Counted from the stretch's first letter, positions 1 through 10,394 are shown. The stretch: 64,000 nt of DNA from Amaurobius ferox (GCA_951213105.1 OX578139.1:73354684-73418683), one strand, 5' to 3'. Program-made: numbers and translations. The notes: generated by a model not told the origin, from the sequence alone.

Positions 1-284
1 GTTCTTTTTAAGTCTTATGAACAGAACGTATTAGATTGAATGGAGTTTATGTTATCGGATTAACAATTTACGACTTGAATAAGAGTTTTAACTTTTGCAA
101 TATGACTGGGTTTTAGCCAGAAACATCTGCAGCCCAGTCCACCGAAACAGTTGGAAGAAAATGCAACTATAATGCATTGAATTAAGGCAATTAAACGTGT
201 TAAACACTATGAAATTTCTAACGTCAGTATAGTAATCTACAACTCAAGCAACGAATTTAAATATTTATAGACTAGTAATACCTA
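1..284. other. Unassigned AT-rich DNA
   Basis: I see no coding, RNA or repeat feature here. It is the left flank of the inverted-repeat element that begins at 287. Confidence 0.5.
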
Positions 285-659
285 TACAGGGTGTCCCAAA
301 AAGATTGAAACGTCCTTTAATTCTTCATCTGTTGGAGATATGTGGACAATGCAAATTGCAAAAGTGTTAAAAGTAAGGTAGGAAATAAGACTACATTAAT
401 CAAATAGACCTCCCATTAACTTTCAAAAAGTTACACTTTTTAAATTTTTAAACGACCCTTTTAGACAAATTTGGCAAATCAGATTTTTTTTTTAATGCAA
501 CAATATCATTAAAAAAAACCGCATATCTGTATCTTTAATATCAACTGAATTATGATAAAGGAAAAAAATATGATTCCGTAGCTTGTGAACGGCTGTTTTA
601 TCAGTGAATATAGGGACCATAAACAAATTGACGATGAAAATTGTTTAGATCAAAAATAC

Positions 660-725
660 ATTAATATGTTTCGCATTTTTTAACACTTTACAACAAAGTT
701 GAAAAGTGTTTATGACTTTGTTCAT

Positions 726-783
<58 letters not shown>

Positions 784-1320
784 CGTTAGCACGATAACTG
801 CCGTAAAAATGAGTTTATCAAAATGAAATTTTAGTATGTTGTTCAGACGGTCTGTAGGACCTATGGGAATATAAATAAATAATATCACCCAATTAGTTTT
901 TTATTGAACCCGGGTTGAAAAAATGAAATACATTGAACCCTATGGGACCTAATTTTTCAAACATTTTTTAAGTAAATTTAAAATTCACGAATTGCTTCGA
1001 AATTTTTAGGAAATATTCACATTATCCCATAGAATATATAAAAAAAAAATTCAGTAAAATATGTTAAGTAGTTTTTTAATTAAAAAAATTATTTAATATA
1101 GGGAAAAAAACAAATTCAATTAAATTCTGACTTTGGGATATCTTCCAGAAAGAAAAGAGAGAGATATTATATAATAAATATCTCTCCATTTGTTTAAACG
1201 TTTTGCATATGGGAGTGGCTTCATATTTTAAGATAAATTTGGTAGATAACAATTTTTCATTTTTTAAAAATTTTATATAACTCTTCATGATAAATTTAAT
1301 TGATGGCATTTTAAATGCAC
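660..1320 (-). repeat. Dispersed repeat family R4, copy 1
   Basis: This is the reverse complement of sequence at 34140-34590 and 41300-41715. Shared landmarks are a tract reading GGTCCCATAG(A/G)GTTCAA in the other orientation, a short (GACA)n/(CTGT)n run, ACGGCAGTT(A/T)TCGT and a conserved edge near AGTTGAAAAGTGTT. No open frame is shared between copies. The class is unknown. Confidence 0.6.
727..782. repeat. (CTGT)n microsatellite
   Basis: About 14 uninterrupted CTGT units lie inside R4. The other two R4 copies keep only one to three units at the same spot, so the tract expanded in this copy. Confidence 0.95.
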
Positions 1321-1489
1321 TTTCCTACGTCCTAGAGAGTTAAAATTTGGTACACAGCTTAAATTTGTTGAACATTTTATTCGACAAAAATGATGGATCT
1401 TTAAATATAGATTATACATTTTTTTCGAAATGGCCTGAAAATAATCCCCGTTCACTTCTATAAATCATTGGTGTAATATTGTTAAAAAT

Positions 1490-2320
1490 TCTGATGTGGA
1501 CAGCACATGTCTTTCTCTGCAGACTCATATTCGTTCTCTTTATTCATTCAATGATAATTTGAGTTTATCTGCACAACATAAGTATTTTAAATGACATTGA
1601 ATTTACACGTTAAACTTAAATTTGGTTCTCATTTGATAGCTGGACTTATTGTCAAAGGTGGCGTAGCGAAAACGCGAAAAAACTAGAATATCTCAAGAAC
1701 GGCTAGTCCTAGAGTAATGGGGTTAGTCTTATTCTTTTTGTTGTCAAAAATCACATATAAAATAGGAATTTAATTGATATAATTGAGCACACGTAGTCTT
1801 TTATTTTTATATATAACGATTTTTGCTGGCCATTTCGCAAAAATAGCCCGTTCCTTTTTCCCGAATCGTAGTAGAATAACCTACAAATGATTTATATACA
1901 AAATTTTGTTGAATTTGGTGTATAAATCACTTGTAGGTTATTGAAATATTATACTCTAAATTTTGTTAAATTTGGTTCATTAGTTTTTAGCTAGAGTGGA
2001 TAAAGGCAATTTCTGCGGCCATTTCGCAAAGAAGGCAGATTCTTTTATTACGAATCGTACTATAATCTAATGAACATCAGGATTTCCCACAAAAAACATA
2101 CCTACCAAATTGTATGAAATTCGGTCCATTAGTTTTTCAATTAGAGTGGATGTAATATCCACACAGACACACAGAAACATACACAGATACACCCTTACAC
2201 ACACAGACGTCTTCCTAAAAGTAGTTTTTTCGTGTTCTAGAAGTCCCAAAACGTGTAGATACTTTGAAAATTCGAGTTCCGATCCTCGGCACGATTCCAA
2301 TACTTTGAGTACATACACAT
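1490..2320 (+). repeat. Dispersed repeat family R1, copy 1
   Basis: The copy begins TCTGATGTGGACAGCACATG and contains GGTGGCGTAGCGAAAACGCG, a module beginning GCCATTTCGCAAA, a CA-rich stretch (2158-2210) and the segment TTTTTTCGTGTTCTAGAAGT. The same order is seen at 25845-26552, 58542-60306 and 60312-61000. The usual terminal hairpin is missing here, so the 3' edge is eroded. No shared protein frame is seen. Confidence 0.65.
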
Positions 2321-2689
2321 ACACATATATATTATCTGTGTATTATCTGTGTATCTAAATTCCGTGCCTATGCAATTACAATAGTTGTGATTTTAAATGA
2401 TCCCTAAACTTTTATTATTTCTTCAAGGAAGCCTAATTTTAACATATGCAGAATGCAAATATCTCAAGCGATTGTAAGATGAATTACATAAGAATTGCTG
2501 AATTTTTTTCACACAAAATTATTTAGCTCTGGAGTCTGGAATACAAGTTATATGAATGAAATATTCATTGATTTTGCATAAAGAATCAGATGATTTATAT
2601 TTCGATACAGTTTTAAATATTTAAGTATAATAAATTACTGTAGTTCTGTGATAATGTAAAAGATATTACCACTGAATGAATCACATTTT

Positions 2690-2770
2690 AGAAATTTTTA
2701 AATGAAATTACATTTCAGTTGGAAAGTGTTTCATAATCAATGCTTATGCATGATTGATCTTTCTTGTTTT
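2690..2770 (-). repeat. Dispersed repeat family R3, fragment
   Basis: The segment reading AGTTGGAAAGTGTTTCATAA followed by a TGATTGATCTTTCTTG block matches 41200-41290 directly, and 33470-33560 and 38920-39030 in reverse. Confidence 0.55.
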
Positions 2771-3222
2771 ATTACAAATGCTTCTAAATAAAGCATTACA
2801 CAGACAGAGATCATATAAAGCAGTGGTACTCACTACGCGGTTGGGTATCCTATGTATTATCATCCCGTTTTACATTTGTGATATGTCACAAATTTACATT
2901 TCTAATTTGACACAGGGTCCCCATTCACAAGGTTCAATTTTCAATTAAATATAACTCGCTCAATTTTAAAGATACAGATGAGCGGTTTTTTTAAGGATCT
3001 TGTTGCATTAAAAATAAAAATTTTCTGATTGACCCAATTTGTCTAAGGGGGTCGTATAAAAATTTAAAAAGTGTAACTTTATGAAAATTAATGGGGGGAC
3101 TATTTCGTTAACGTAGTCTTATTTCCCACCTTACTTTCAACGTTTTTGCAATTTAAATTGTGCACTTATCTTCAACAGGTAATGAATTAAAGCGCGTTTC
3201 GATCTTTTTGGGACATCCTGTA

Positions 3223-3600
3223 GACTAGTTGGAAAAAGCCAGTTGGAAAGAAGTACATCATCCATATATTCAATCTATGCAGTGACGTGCTGCAAGTGAG
3301 TGTATTAAACAGAATTGGATTTGTATCGACGACATTAGACAATGACTGTAAGATTTTTAACTTTCAGAAAAGGACTGGTTATTGATGTAAATATAATCTA
3401 TAGTTGGGGTTTATCTGGATTAAAAACGGAGTGTTATGAAGAAATGAAAAAAAGGTTGAACGCTTATACACCCGAAACTAATAAGTGAAAATGCAAATAC
3501 TGTTTCTCGGTTTGTCGGAAATAAGGTCCAGATTATGAATATATAGAATAATTTCAATATTTTAATATTTTGTACATTTCTTTCAAAAAACTTTAAAAAG
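3223..3600. other. Unassigned AT-rich DNA
   Basis: Nothing recognisable. It lies between the TIR element and the PLE cluster. Confidence 0.5.
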
Positions 3601-3638
3601 TGTTTCTTAAAAAGAGTGTTTTTTTTATATTGATAACT
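3601..3638. repeat. Flanking direct repeat, left copy
   Basis: This 38 bp stretch ending ATATTGATAACT recurs at 9042-9078 with one base missing. Each copy is followed by a (TA)n tract, and the tandem PLE pair lies between the two. It may be part of a long target-site duplication. Confidence 0.75.
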
Positions 3639-3640
3639 AT

Positions 3641-4056
<416 letters not shown>

Positions 4057-4205
4057 CATAGTAAACATATTAAAATGAAATTATTTCACAGTTATCCAAT
4101 TTTTCTCCAGAAGTTGGCGCAATGCAGCACATTCTCCTAAAGTAACATACAAGATTCATATGAAAAAGAGAGGGGAAATGACCAAATGCAAGGCACAAAA
4201 TGGTA

Positions 4206-4225
4206 GAGGGGGATGGCGACCCCTC
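4206..4225 (-). promoter_or_regulatory. Conserved 3' UTR hairpin of the PLE
   Basis: GAGGGG pairs with CCCCTC around an 8-nt loop. An equivalent hairpin or its remnant, next to a GCCnnGGCAACACTC-like block about 30 bp away, is found near the 3' end of the other minus copies (8002, 10686, 11382, 15607) and, inverted, at 14980-14992. Its survival in diverged copies suggests an RNA signal for RT recognition, which is an inference. Confidence 0.5.
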
Positions 4226-4475
4226 TTTCCCGTTTAAAAGACTGCTTTTATGCCCGGGCAACACTCACGGTACCAATGCCATGCAGAAGCCATACTTCCG
4301 TAAATGTGTCAAATCAAAAACACTCGAAAAAGTGCAAAGAAAACAAATAAGAATCGACCAGGATCGCAAGGGAAAGAATGGAAATGCAGCAAATGCCCCT
4401 GTCGGTTACGATGGAGTGCATCATATATAACAGAAGTCCACGCATGCACTATTCGTTATTATCACTTTCATCGTT

Positions 4476-5384
4476 CTATACCTCTGCCATATCCTTTAAG
4501 TAAGCATTTTCTCCCTTTTTTGTATTAAACAGGGAATTATAATAACATTTCAGGAAGCCAATTGGATAATTCCGTTTTATTGCCTCCTTCATAATATTCC
4601 TATTATGCATGATGCAATCAGACTTGAAAGTATTAATGCGTTGATTTCTATTGAGGTGACCAATGACGACATTTCTGAAAATGTTTTTGGTCAAATTGGA
4701 CCTCCAATCAATCATGCGGTTGATTTTTATATTGAAATTGTTTCTCTTGTCATATAAGACGGTATAAGTACCATATCTACTGTCATGTTTTAGTGTGATA
4801 TCTAGAAAATCAACACTATCTTCCTCCTTACTTATATTCTCAATCAATTCCAGTTCTTTTGGATAAAAAGTAAAATCAAATTGGGGTGTATTCTTATATT
4901 GCCCAATAAGGACATCGTCAACGAAACGAAAATATGGCATTTCATGTAATATATGAGTGCCATTTTCAAATTTACACAAGTATAGATCGGCGAGCAGGGA
5001 TGAACATCCCCCTCCCATCGGAATACCCTTAACCTGTTTAAAATAGTTGGTGCCATCAAATAAGATGTTTTCAAACAACACAATGCGAATCAAGTCCTCG
5101 TATTTTCTGAATGTAATATGCTCTTTTAAGTCATATATTTCATGTAGTTCCTTCAAAATTTCATATAGATTTTCCAGATTGATGTTATTGAATAAATCAC
5201 GGAAATCGTAACTTTTGAAACGTATATCCTTGCTATAAAATGGAAGTCGGTTGATGACATCGTAACTATTATTTATCATTACTGTTCCTTGTTTCTTGAG
5301 TATAATCATAACATTTTTAAGTATAGTTAAAAGTTTTTCATTTGCAATTGTTAAATAGGATCCACATCCCACTGTCACCTGTCC
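4476..5384 (-). CDS. PLE reverse transcriptase, catalytic part (fingers/palm/thumb)
   Basis: This is the catalytic half of the RT that would copy element RNA at a nicked target. Motifs in order are KSYDFRDLFNNI (motif A, first catalytic Asp), GIPMGGGCSSLLADLY (motif B), FRFVDDVLI (motif C, with the DD pair), SVDFLDITL (motif D/E region) and a basic thumb with IFRNVVIGHL. It ends at a stop near 4476, about 420 bp from the element 3' end. It continues the frame of the upstream RT segment after a one-base insertion near 5383, where ACAGTGACAG appears to have become ACAGGTGACAG. All catalytic residues look intact, but as written the RT is split. A nearly identical second copy of this half lies at 8272-9036. 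Confidence 0.85.
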   Translation of the reverse strand, partial: GQVTVGCGSYLTIANEKLLTILKNVMIILKKQGTVMINNSYDVINRLPFYSKDIRFKSYDFRDLFNNINLENLYEILKELHEIYDLKEHITFRKYEDLIRIVLFENILFDGTNYFKQVKGIPMGGGCSSLLADLYLCKFENGTHILHEMPYFRFVDDVLIGQYKNTPQFDFTFYPKELELIENISKEEDSVDFLDITLKHDSRYGTYTVLYDKRNNFNIKINRMIDWRSNLTKNIFRNVVIGHLNRNQRINTFKSDCIMHNRNIMKEAIKRNYPIGFLKCYYNSLFNTKKGENAYLKDMAEV

Positions 5385-6237
5385 GGAACTTGACTGGATT
5401 TTTATGAAGTTTTGGTATGAGTACCAAATATGGAAAGTTAACTGCTTTAAGTTCGATACCAATGCTTTGATACAGAGTTTTAATTTTATTTACCAGACAT
5501 GTTCCATTTTGTTGTAAAGGGGAGTACATTTGTTTATCAAGATAACTATTTTTTAAAGTATCAACGTAGTATTTTCTGCATGTGAAAGCGTAATTTGATA
5601 CAACTTTATCCGTATAAGTTATAACATATTTATCTTCATATTTATTGACTGCATTTTGAAGAGAAGGATAATACGTTTTTTTACACAATGTTTTGTAGTG
5701 GAGATTGAACATTTTGATAAGGTTGTATTGCCATTCTTTGAAGGCTTGTATTGGCATGCTGTATTTTACGGCGAGTTTATATGTAAATTTCTTCAAATCT
5801 TGTTCAAAGTCCTTTTTAATATTTGTGAAATCTTGTATACGAAATTTCGTACCAAGTTGAAGCATAGATTTTAACTTGTGATTATCCAATAGATCCAGGT
5901 TTCCAGTGATAATGTGCGCATGATGGGTATCTATAAAAGGGATGTTTTTACAATTACACTCTTCACATTTATATACATTGATGTTTCTACTTATACGGTT
6001 ATAATTAAATATTTTTCTACCATTGGTTTGCACAAATTTATAAATCAGTTTTACTTCTATGTTAGGTATTGGTAAGAGATGTGCCAAGTTTTTTATATAT
6101 GTCTTGATTGGTAAACCATCATAATTTTTATTTTTGTAGGTTGTAACAAAAGGCTCTGGTGTAGTAGTTTTCTTCTGTGGAGAGGATTTCAATACTATGC
6201 TTAATGTACTGGCTTTTAGTTTAAGTAAATCCATCAT
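5385..6237 (-). CDS. PLE reverse transcriptase, N-terminal part
   Basis: This segment runs from an ATG pair at 6237-6232 to the frameshift near 5383. It carries the PLE-type N-terminal region (KIFNYNRISRNI, ECNCKNIPF, HAHIITGNLDLL) and RT motif 2, YLVLIPKLHKNPVKFR. The older copy at 11306-13310 has the same blocks in the same order, supporting a real coding region. It is in the same frame as the endonuclease upstream, separated from it by 15 codons and a single TAA, so the ATG at 6237 need not be the original start. Catalytic aspartates lie in the next segment. Confidence 0.8.
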
Positions 6238-6282
6238 TATAGCGTAGTTTGTACATGCATTTTCATTATTATTAACAGTTAG

Positions 6283-6960
6283 TTATTTTTCGAGTTGATA
6301 CACTTTCAAAGAACACCAGATGCGTTGAATATAACGTTTTCTTATACTAAATATAAGATTTTTGATCCAGCCGGGTTTTATTATTATTCCTGCACACACT
6401 GTTTTCATGAACGTTTCGATCTTGTCAAGAGTTTCTTTATAACTGAAATTTTTCCTTTTTCTTGTTCCCCTTTGCCATCTCTTTTTTATAGCAGGATGGA
6501 TATCTTGTAATACAGGGTTACGTTTTTCATTTTTACAAGATTTCAAATTATAATTGTCGTTAAATATGATCGTATTGAGTCCATACGGAAAAGCTATTCC
6601 ATATTGTTGGATGTGTGTATTTTCCCACCAAAGTCTTTCTGACAGTTTGGGTACAACATCGATGATTGTAACATTTATTTGTGAAAAATCATGGTTTCTA
6701 TAATGACGGAGTTCCAAATTGGTGATAGTTGCATCAGTGAGAAGAGATTTGCCAATTTGACTTCGATGTAAGTTGATTCGCAAATGCAAACGATTTTTGG
6801 TTTGGCCGATATATTTGGCTTGGCATGTTTGGCAAGTAATACAGTAGGTGACATTATAGGTTTTGCAGAATGTACCGTAACAGGGATCTTGAGTAGATAT
6901 TTGGAGAGGGTCTGCCACTGGGCAGAGTTTACATCGATGAGATTGGCAATTTTTTAAACT
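6283..6960 (-). CDS. GIY-YIG endonuclease domain of the PLE, with Cys/His motif
   Basis: This domain would nick the target DNA to prime reverse transcription. The frame opens after a stop at 6973-6975, so it needs the preceding frame (6961-7141) joined by a frameshift. Residues near the start form a Cys/His cluster, CQSHRCKLC, probably a zinc-binding knuckle. The GIY-YIG core follows: VTYCITCQTCQAKYIG, then QTKNRLHLRINLH with the expected Arg, and later SERLWWENTHIQQYG with the candidate catalytic Glu, ending FPYGLNTI. A basic tail (KKRWQRGTRKRKNF) precedes the TAA at 6283-6285. The extra cysteines inside the GIY-YIG core are notable. The domain call is firm; activity is unknown. Confidence 0.85.
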   Translation of the reverse strand, partial: SLKNCQSHRCKLCPVADPLQISTQDPCYGTFCKTYNVTYCITCQTCQAKYIGQTKNRLHLRINLHRSQIGKSLLTDATITNLELRHYRNHDFSQINVTIIDVVPKLSERLWWENTHIQQYGIAFPYGLNTIIFNDNYNLKSCKNEKRNPVLQDIHPAIKKRWQRGTRKRKNFSYKETLDKIETFMKTVCAGIIIKPGWIKNLIFSIRKRYIQRIWCSLKVYQLEK

Positions 6961-7141
6961 TGAAATTACGTATTATATTAAAATAATGACGATATGAATA
7001 TTTAAAAAAGGGTGATCCATTTAGATTAAGGATCGAGTCGGTAGAACAATGAGATACATTACAGACGCTATTTATATTTGTCACAGAGTTTGCAATAGCA
7101 TGTTGCACAGGCTTGAAATATTTCTTTATGTTAGGCATCAT
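6961..7141 (-). CDS. PLE N-terminal leader frame, frameshifted from the endonuclease
   Basis: An ATG pair at 7141 opens about 60 codons (start MMPNIKKYFKPVQHA) with no recognisable domain. The text reads into SYRHYFNIIRNF. A one-base shift near 6960 would then continue into SLKNCQSHRCKLC of the endonuclease segment, whereas the unshifted frame stops at 6929. I take this as the N terminus of the PLE protein, disrupted by an indel. It could instead be a short separate frame. Confidence 0.5.
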
Positions 7142-7841
7142 ATATAAAGCATGAGGGTAACTGGTTATCGATAATACTACTACCCTGTATTGTTGTATTA
7201 CCGGGCATATACTTTATAACAGTATAATTGCCAGTCGCTATATAATATAGTTGTATTCATTCATAAAGTATAATTTCAACAGTTTATATCTCTTATTGAG
7301 GAGTAAATGTAAAACGTAGTTGTTTTTCACAAGATCCACCATCTTGCTCATTAAAGCTGTGGAGAAAGTATAAAACATACATTAAAAGCTGCATCTTCAT
7401 AAAGCATATAAGAATGGCCTGGATGTGCGAATGCATGACTCAGTGACTTTTAGAACATTTTTAACTTTTTTTGGATTTTATATAAATATCATTTCATTGA
7501 AATACGTTATTTATAAAATGGACGTAGATAGATATTGTCCGTGTTAGATAACTTAAAACACAATAAAAACACATAAATACTATAAAACACTTAAAAGGCA
7601 AATGCTACCTTGTTAAAAACATGCTAAATGAGTTACAATTCATGATATAACAAAACAACATGGAATCAAAATAACACAACATACCATAGTGCGTCCCCAA
7701 TTTTAACCTAAATGCCGATCCAACAACACACGGAAGACCACCACAGCACGTGTATGGTCCGAGAAGTAACCCAGGTCATAAAACATCAAACAAGAAAAAC
7801 GAGACGATATATCCGCGCAATGCTGCAAGACACAGAGTCCC
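7142..7841 (-). other. PLE 5' leader / pseudo-LTR-like region
   Basis: About 700 bp of non-coding sequence between the start codon and the junction with the upstream copy. Near its outer edge, GCGCAATGCTGC at 7815-7826 recurs at 11271-11282 just beyond the 3' end of another PLE, which suggests a conserved 5' terminus. I did not find a convincing hammerhead ribozyme core here. Confidence 0.5.
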
Positions 7842-7852
7842 TATATATATAG
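7842..7852. repeat. Short (TA)5 junction between tandem PLE copies
   Basis: CTATATATATA separates the 3' end of the truncated copy (starting GCATAGTAAACAT) from the 5' leader of the complete copy. It is the small counterpart of the long (TA)n at the other PLE 3' ends. Confidence 0.7.
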
Positions 7853-8001
7853 CATAGTAAACATATTAAAATGAAATTATTTCACAGTTATCCAATTTTT
7901 CTCCAGAAGTTGGCGCAATGCAGCACATTCTCCTAAAGTAACATACAAGATTCATATGAAAAAGAGAGGGGAAATGACCAAATGCAAGGCACAAAATGGT
8001 A

Positions 8002-8021
8002 GAGGGGGATGGCGACCCCTC
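8002..8021 (-). promoter_or_regulatory. Conserved 3' UTR hairpin, second copy
   Basis: Identical to the hairpin at 4206-4225 (GAGGGG/CCCCTC, 8-nt loop). Confidence 0.5.
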
Positions 8022-8271
8022 TTTCCCGTTTAAAAGACTGCTTTTATGCCCGGGCAACACTCACGGTACCAATGCCATGCAGAAGCCATACTTCCGTAAA
8101 TGTGTCAAATCAAAAACACTCGAAAAAGTGCAAAGAAAACAAATAAGAATCGACCAGGATCGCAAGGGAAAGAATGGAAATGCAGCAAATGCCCCTGTCG
8201 GTTACGATGGAGTGCATCATATATAACAGAAGTCCACGCATGCGCTATTCGTTATTATCACTTTCATCGTT

Positions 8272-9036
8272 CTATACCTCTGCCATATCCTTTAAGTAAG
8301 CATTTTCTCCCTTTTTTGTATTAAACAGGGAATTATAATAACATTTCAGGAAGCCAATTCGATATTTCCGTTTTATTGCCTCCTTCATAATATTCCTATT
8401 ATGCATGATGCAATCAGACTTGAAAGTATTAATGCATTGATTTCTATTGAGGTGACCAATGACGACATTTCTGAAAATGTTTTTGGTCAAATTGGACCTC
8501 CAATCAATCATGCGGTTGATTTTTATATTGAAATTGTTTCTCTTGTCATATAAGACGGTATAAGTACCATATCTACTGTCATGTTTTAGTGTGATATCTA
8601 GAAAATCAACACTATCTTCCTCCTTACTTATATTCTCAATCAATTCCAGTTCTTTTGGATAAAAAGTAAAATCAAATTGGGGTGTATTCTTATATTGCCC
8701 AATAAGGACATCGTCAACGAAACGAAAATATGGCATTTCATGTAATATATGAGTGCCATTTTCAAATTTACATAAGTATAGATCGGCGAGCAGGGATGAA
8801 CATCCCCCTCCCATCGGAATACCCTTAACCTGTTTAAAATAGTTGGTGCCATCAAATAAGATGTTTTCAAACAACACAATGCGAATCAAGTCCTCGTATT
8901 TTCTGAATGTAATATGCTCTTTTAAGTCATATATTTCATGTAGTTCCTTCAAAATTTCATAGAGATTTTCCAGATTGATGTTATTGAATAAATCACGGAA
9001 ATCGTAACTTTTGAAACGTATATCCTTGCTATAAAA
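8272..9036 (-). pseudogene. PLE reverse transcriptase, C-terminal fragment
   Basis: It encodes RT from just before motif A to the C terminus: SYDFRDLFNNI, GIPMGGGCSSLLADLY, FRFVDDVLI, FLDITL and the thumb, with the same stop as the full copy. The open frame extends upstream to 9099 only because flanking DNA happens to be open there, so the apparent N-terminal residues ([13 protein letters not shown]) are not element-encoded. With no fingers domain or endonuclease it cannot be an active RT. Amino-acid differences from the full copy are few (for example NQCINTF for NQRINTF, and KRKYRIGF for KRNYPIGF). Confidence 0.85.
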
Positions 9037-9041
9037 AAGAG

Positions 9042-9078
9042 TGTTCTTAAAAAGAGTGTTTTTTTTATATTGATAACT
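9042..9078. repeat. Flanking direct repeat, right copy
   Basis: Matches 3601-3638 with one base deleted. It is followed by 23-25 bp not present on the left, then (TA)n. Confidence 0.75.
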
Positions 9079-9100
9079 TTCACTCGATACATATAACATA

Positions 9101-9414
<314 letters not shown>

Positions 9415-9417
9415 CAC

Positions 9418-9632
9418 ACTTCACTATCATAAAGCTGCTGTCATACCAATCTTGTAATTCTATTCAATTGTTTAGAAACATCATTTTAAACCAGCTATTT
9501 CGAATACATCGACTTTCTGATCCTCGAATTCACTTTCTTCACATCAATAATCTTAAACGCATTTGTCAAAATTACCAATATCCGGAAGCATTTGTAATTA
9601 ATAGTGTTAATAATTTCAAATATACCACGTAA
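9418..9632 (+). pseudogene. PLE RT C-terminal (thumb) fragment
   Basis: The last 70 or so residues of a [22 protein letters not shown] aligns with IFRNVVIGHLNRNQRINTF of the full copy, followed by [18 protein letters not shown] against HNRNIMKEAIKRNYPIGF. It ends in TAA at about 9630. Upstream it runs straight into (TA)n, so palm and catalytic motifs are absent. Confidence 0.65.
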
Positions 9633-10394
9633 TATTTTTCCACATGCATTATTTATCTTTGATTGGATAACTCATTTTTGAGAATTCACCCATTCTTATC
9701 ACCTAACTTACCACTTGGTCTGAGTCTATTACTGTTTACTATTTTCGAATGACTATTTTCCTCTTGTCCTGAGTCCTATACTGATTACTATTTTTGAAAG
9801 TCTCCATACATAGTATGTATCGTTCAAATGTATTCATTCCGGTGCCCACTCGCATTGACAAAGTGAGGTGAAATGCTCAGTCGCTTCTTCCACTTATACG
9901 TAGTAACTATGCTTCTGAGTTCATATTTCTGTTCGAGGAGGTATTAATTTTCTGATTTGTAATTCAATTGATTTTTTTTCTCCTTCCACTAGCCAGTAGA
10001 CAGTTCCAATGGTGTCTATAGTTAAATACTATCGCCATAGTCAGAAACTGGCTATTCTATCGGTTTTAATTCGAATTGTATGGCTGTCCTGATGAGAATG
10101 CAATTTCGAACTAACGGCCATTTTCTATGTAGTTTCAATTGATTGTTCTCTATGTCTTAATATTTTATCTTGAGCTAATTATTATTGCCTTTTCTCATTT
10201 TTGCCGTGTTTCCTTTTTATTTTTATTTATATACTTTTAATTGTGAATTTGGTAATATTCTTCTCACCCCCCTTTCCATTGTAGTGATATGTTACCTTCT
10301 ATTTTTATCCTTAGTCTTGTTCTATAGTTACTCATTTGTAACAGATATGCTAGAGATGGGTTTTTTTGTTCATACAGTAGTTTATGCATAATTT
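9418..10394 (+). mobile_element. Older PLE 3' part, plus strand
   Basis: An RT thumb fragment (9418-9632) is followed by about 760 bp of 3' UTR-like sequence ending at the (TA)n tract at 10397. The 5' side is truncated at the preceding (TA)n. It belongs to a different PLE lineage from the full copy. A poor hammerhead-like motif lies at 10080-10121 (see findings). Confidence 0.6.

Larger units (their letters stand above)
287..3220. mobile_element. Non-autonomous TIR DNA transposon, Tc1/mariner-like
   Basis: The left end starts CAGGGTGTCCCAAAAAGAT and the right end, reverse-complemented, starts CAGGATGTCCCAAAAAGAT. The two ends stay alignable for about 260 bp (287-545 against 2945-3220), with scattered substitutions and small gaps. 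A TA dinucleotide lies just outside each end (285-286 and 3221-3222), as expected for Tc1/mariner-type insertion. The 2.9 kb body has no transposase frame. It is filled by other dispersed repeats (R4 at 660-1320, R1 at 1490-2320, an R3 scrap near 2690), so the original element was much shorter. The superfamily is inferred from the TA duplication and terminus; the element itself is not named. Confidence 0.75.
4055..7849 (-). mobile_element. Penelope-like element, permuted (GIY-YIG first), near full length
   Basis: Reading the minus strand, the order is a 5' leader (7849-7142), a short N-terminal frame, a GIY-YIG endonuclease, a reverse transcriptase and a 3' UTR ending in (TA)n. Known Penelope/Poseidon/Neptune elements place GIY-YIG after the RT. 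EN-before-RT is the order reported for the Chlamys and Naiad groups, so I place this element there by inference. Coding is broken by a frameshift near 6960, one in-frame TAA at 6283-6285 and a one-base insertion near 5383. Over about 1.2 kb its 3' part differs from the copy at 7853-9040 at only about six positions, so duplication or insertion was recent. Confidence 0.85.
7853..9040 (-). mobile_element. PLE copy, 5'-truncated, head-to-tail with the full copy
   Basis: This copy is collinear with 4055-5242 and differs at only about six bases. On the minus strand it starts abruptly inside the RT where FYSKDIRF begins, fused to flanking DNA at about 9037-9040 (shared CTATAAAA). It ends at the (TA)5 junction. 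A partial copy upstream of a complete one is the tandem arrangement typical of PLEs, which yields pseudo-LTRs. Confidence 0.9.

Noticed and set aside
2067..2358. Frames across CA-rich stretches of R1 (also 26146-26553)
   Set aside because: Driven by the CA/GT repeat. Other R1 copies do not keep the frame.
4070..4528. Small frames in the PLE 3' UTR, identical at 7866-8324
   Set aside because: Conserved only because the two copies are nearly identical; diverged PLEs do not keep them.
4055..7849. Selenocysteine (TGA) recoding in the PLE
   Set aside because: The separating stop is TAA and the other breaks are indels; no TGA in a conserved Cys position was seen.
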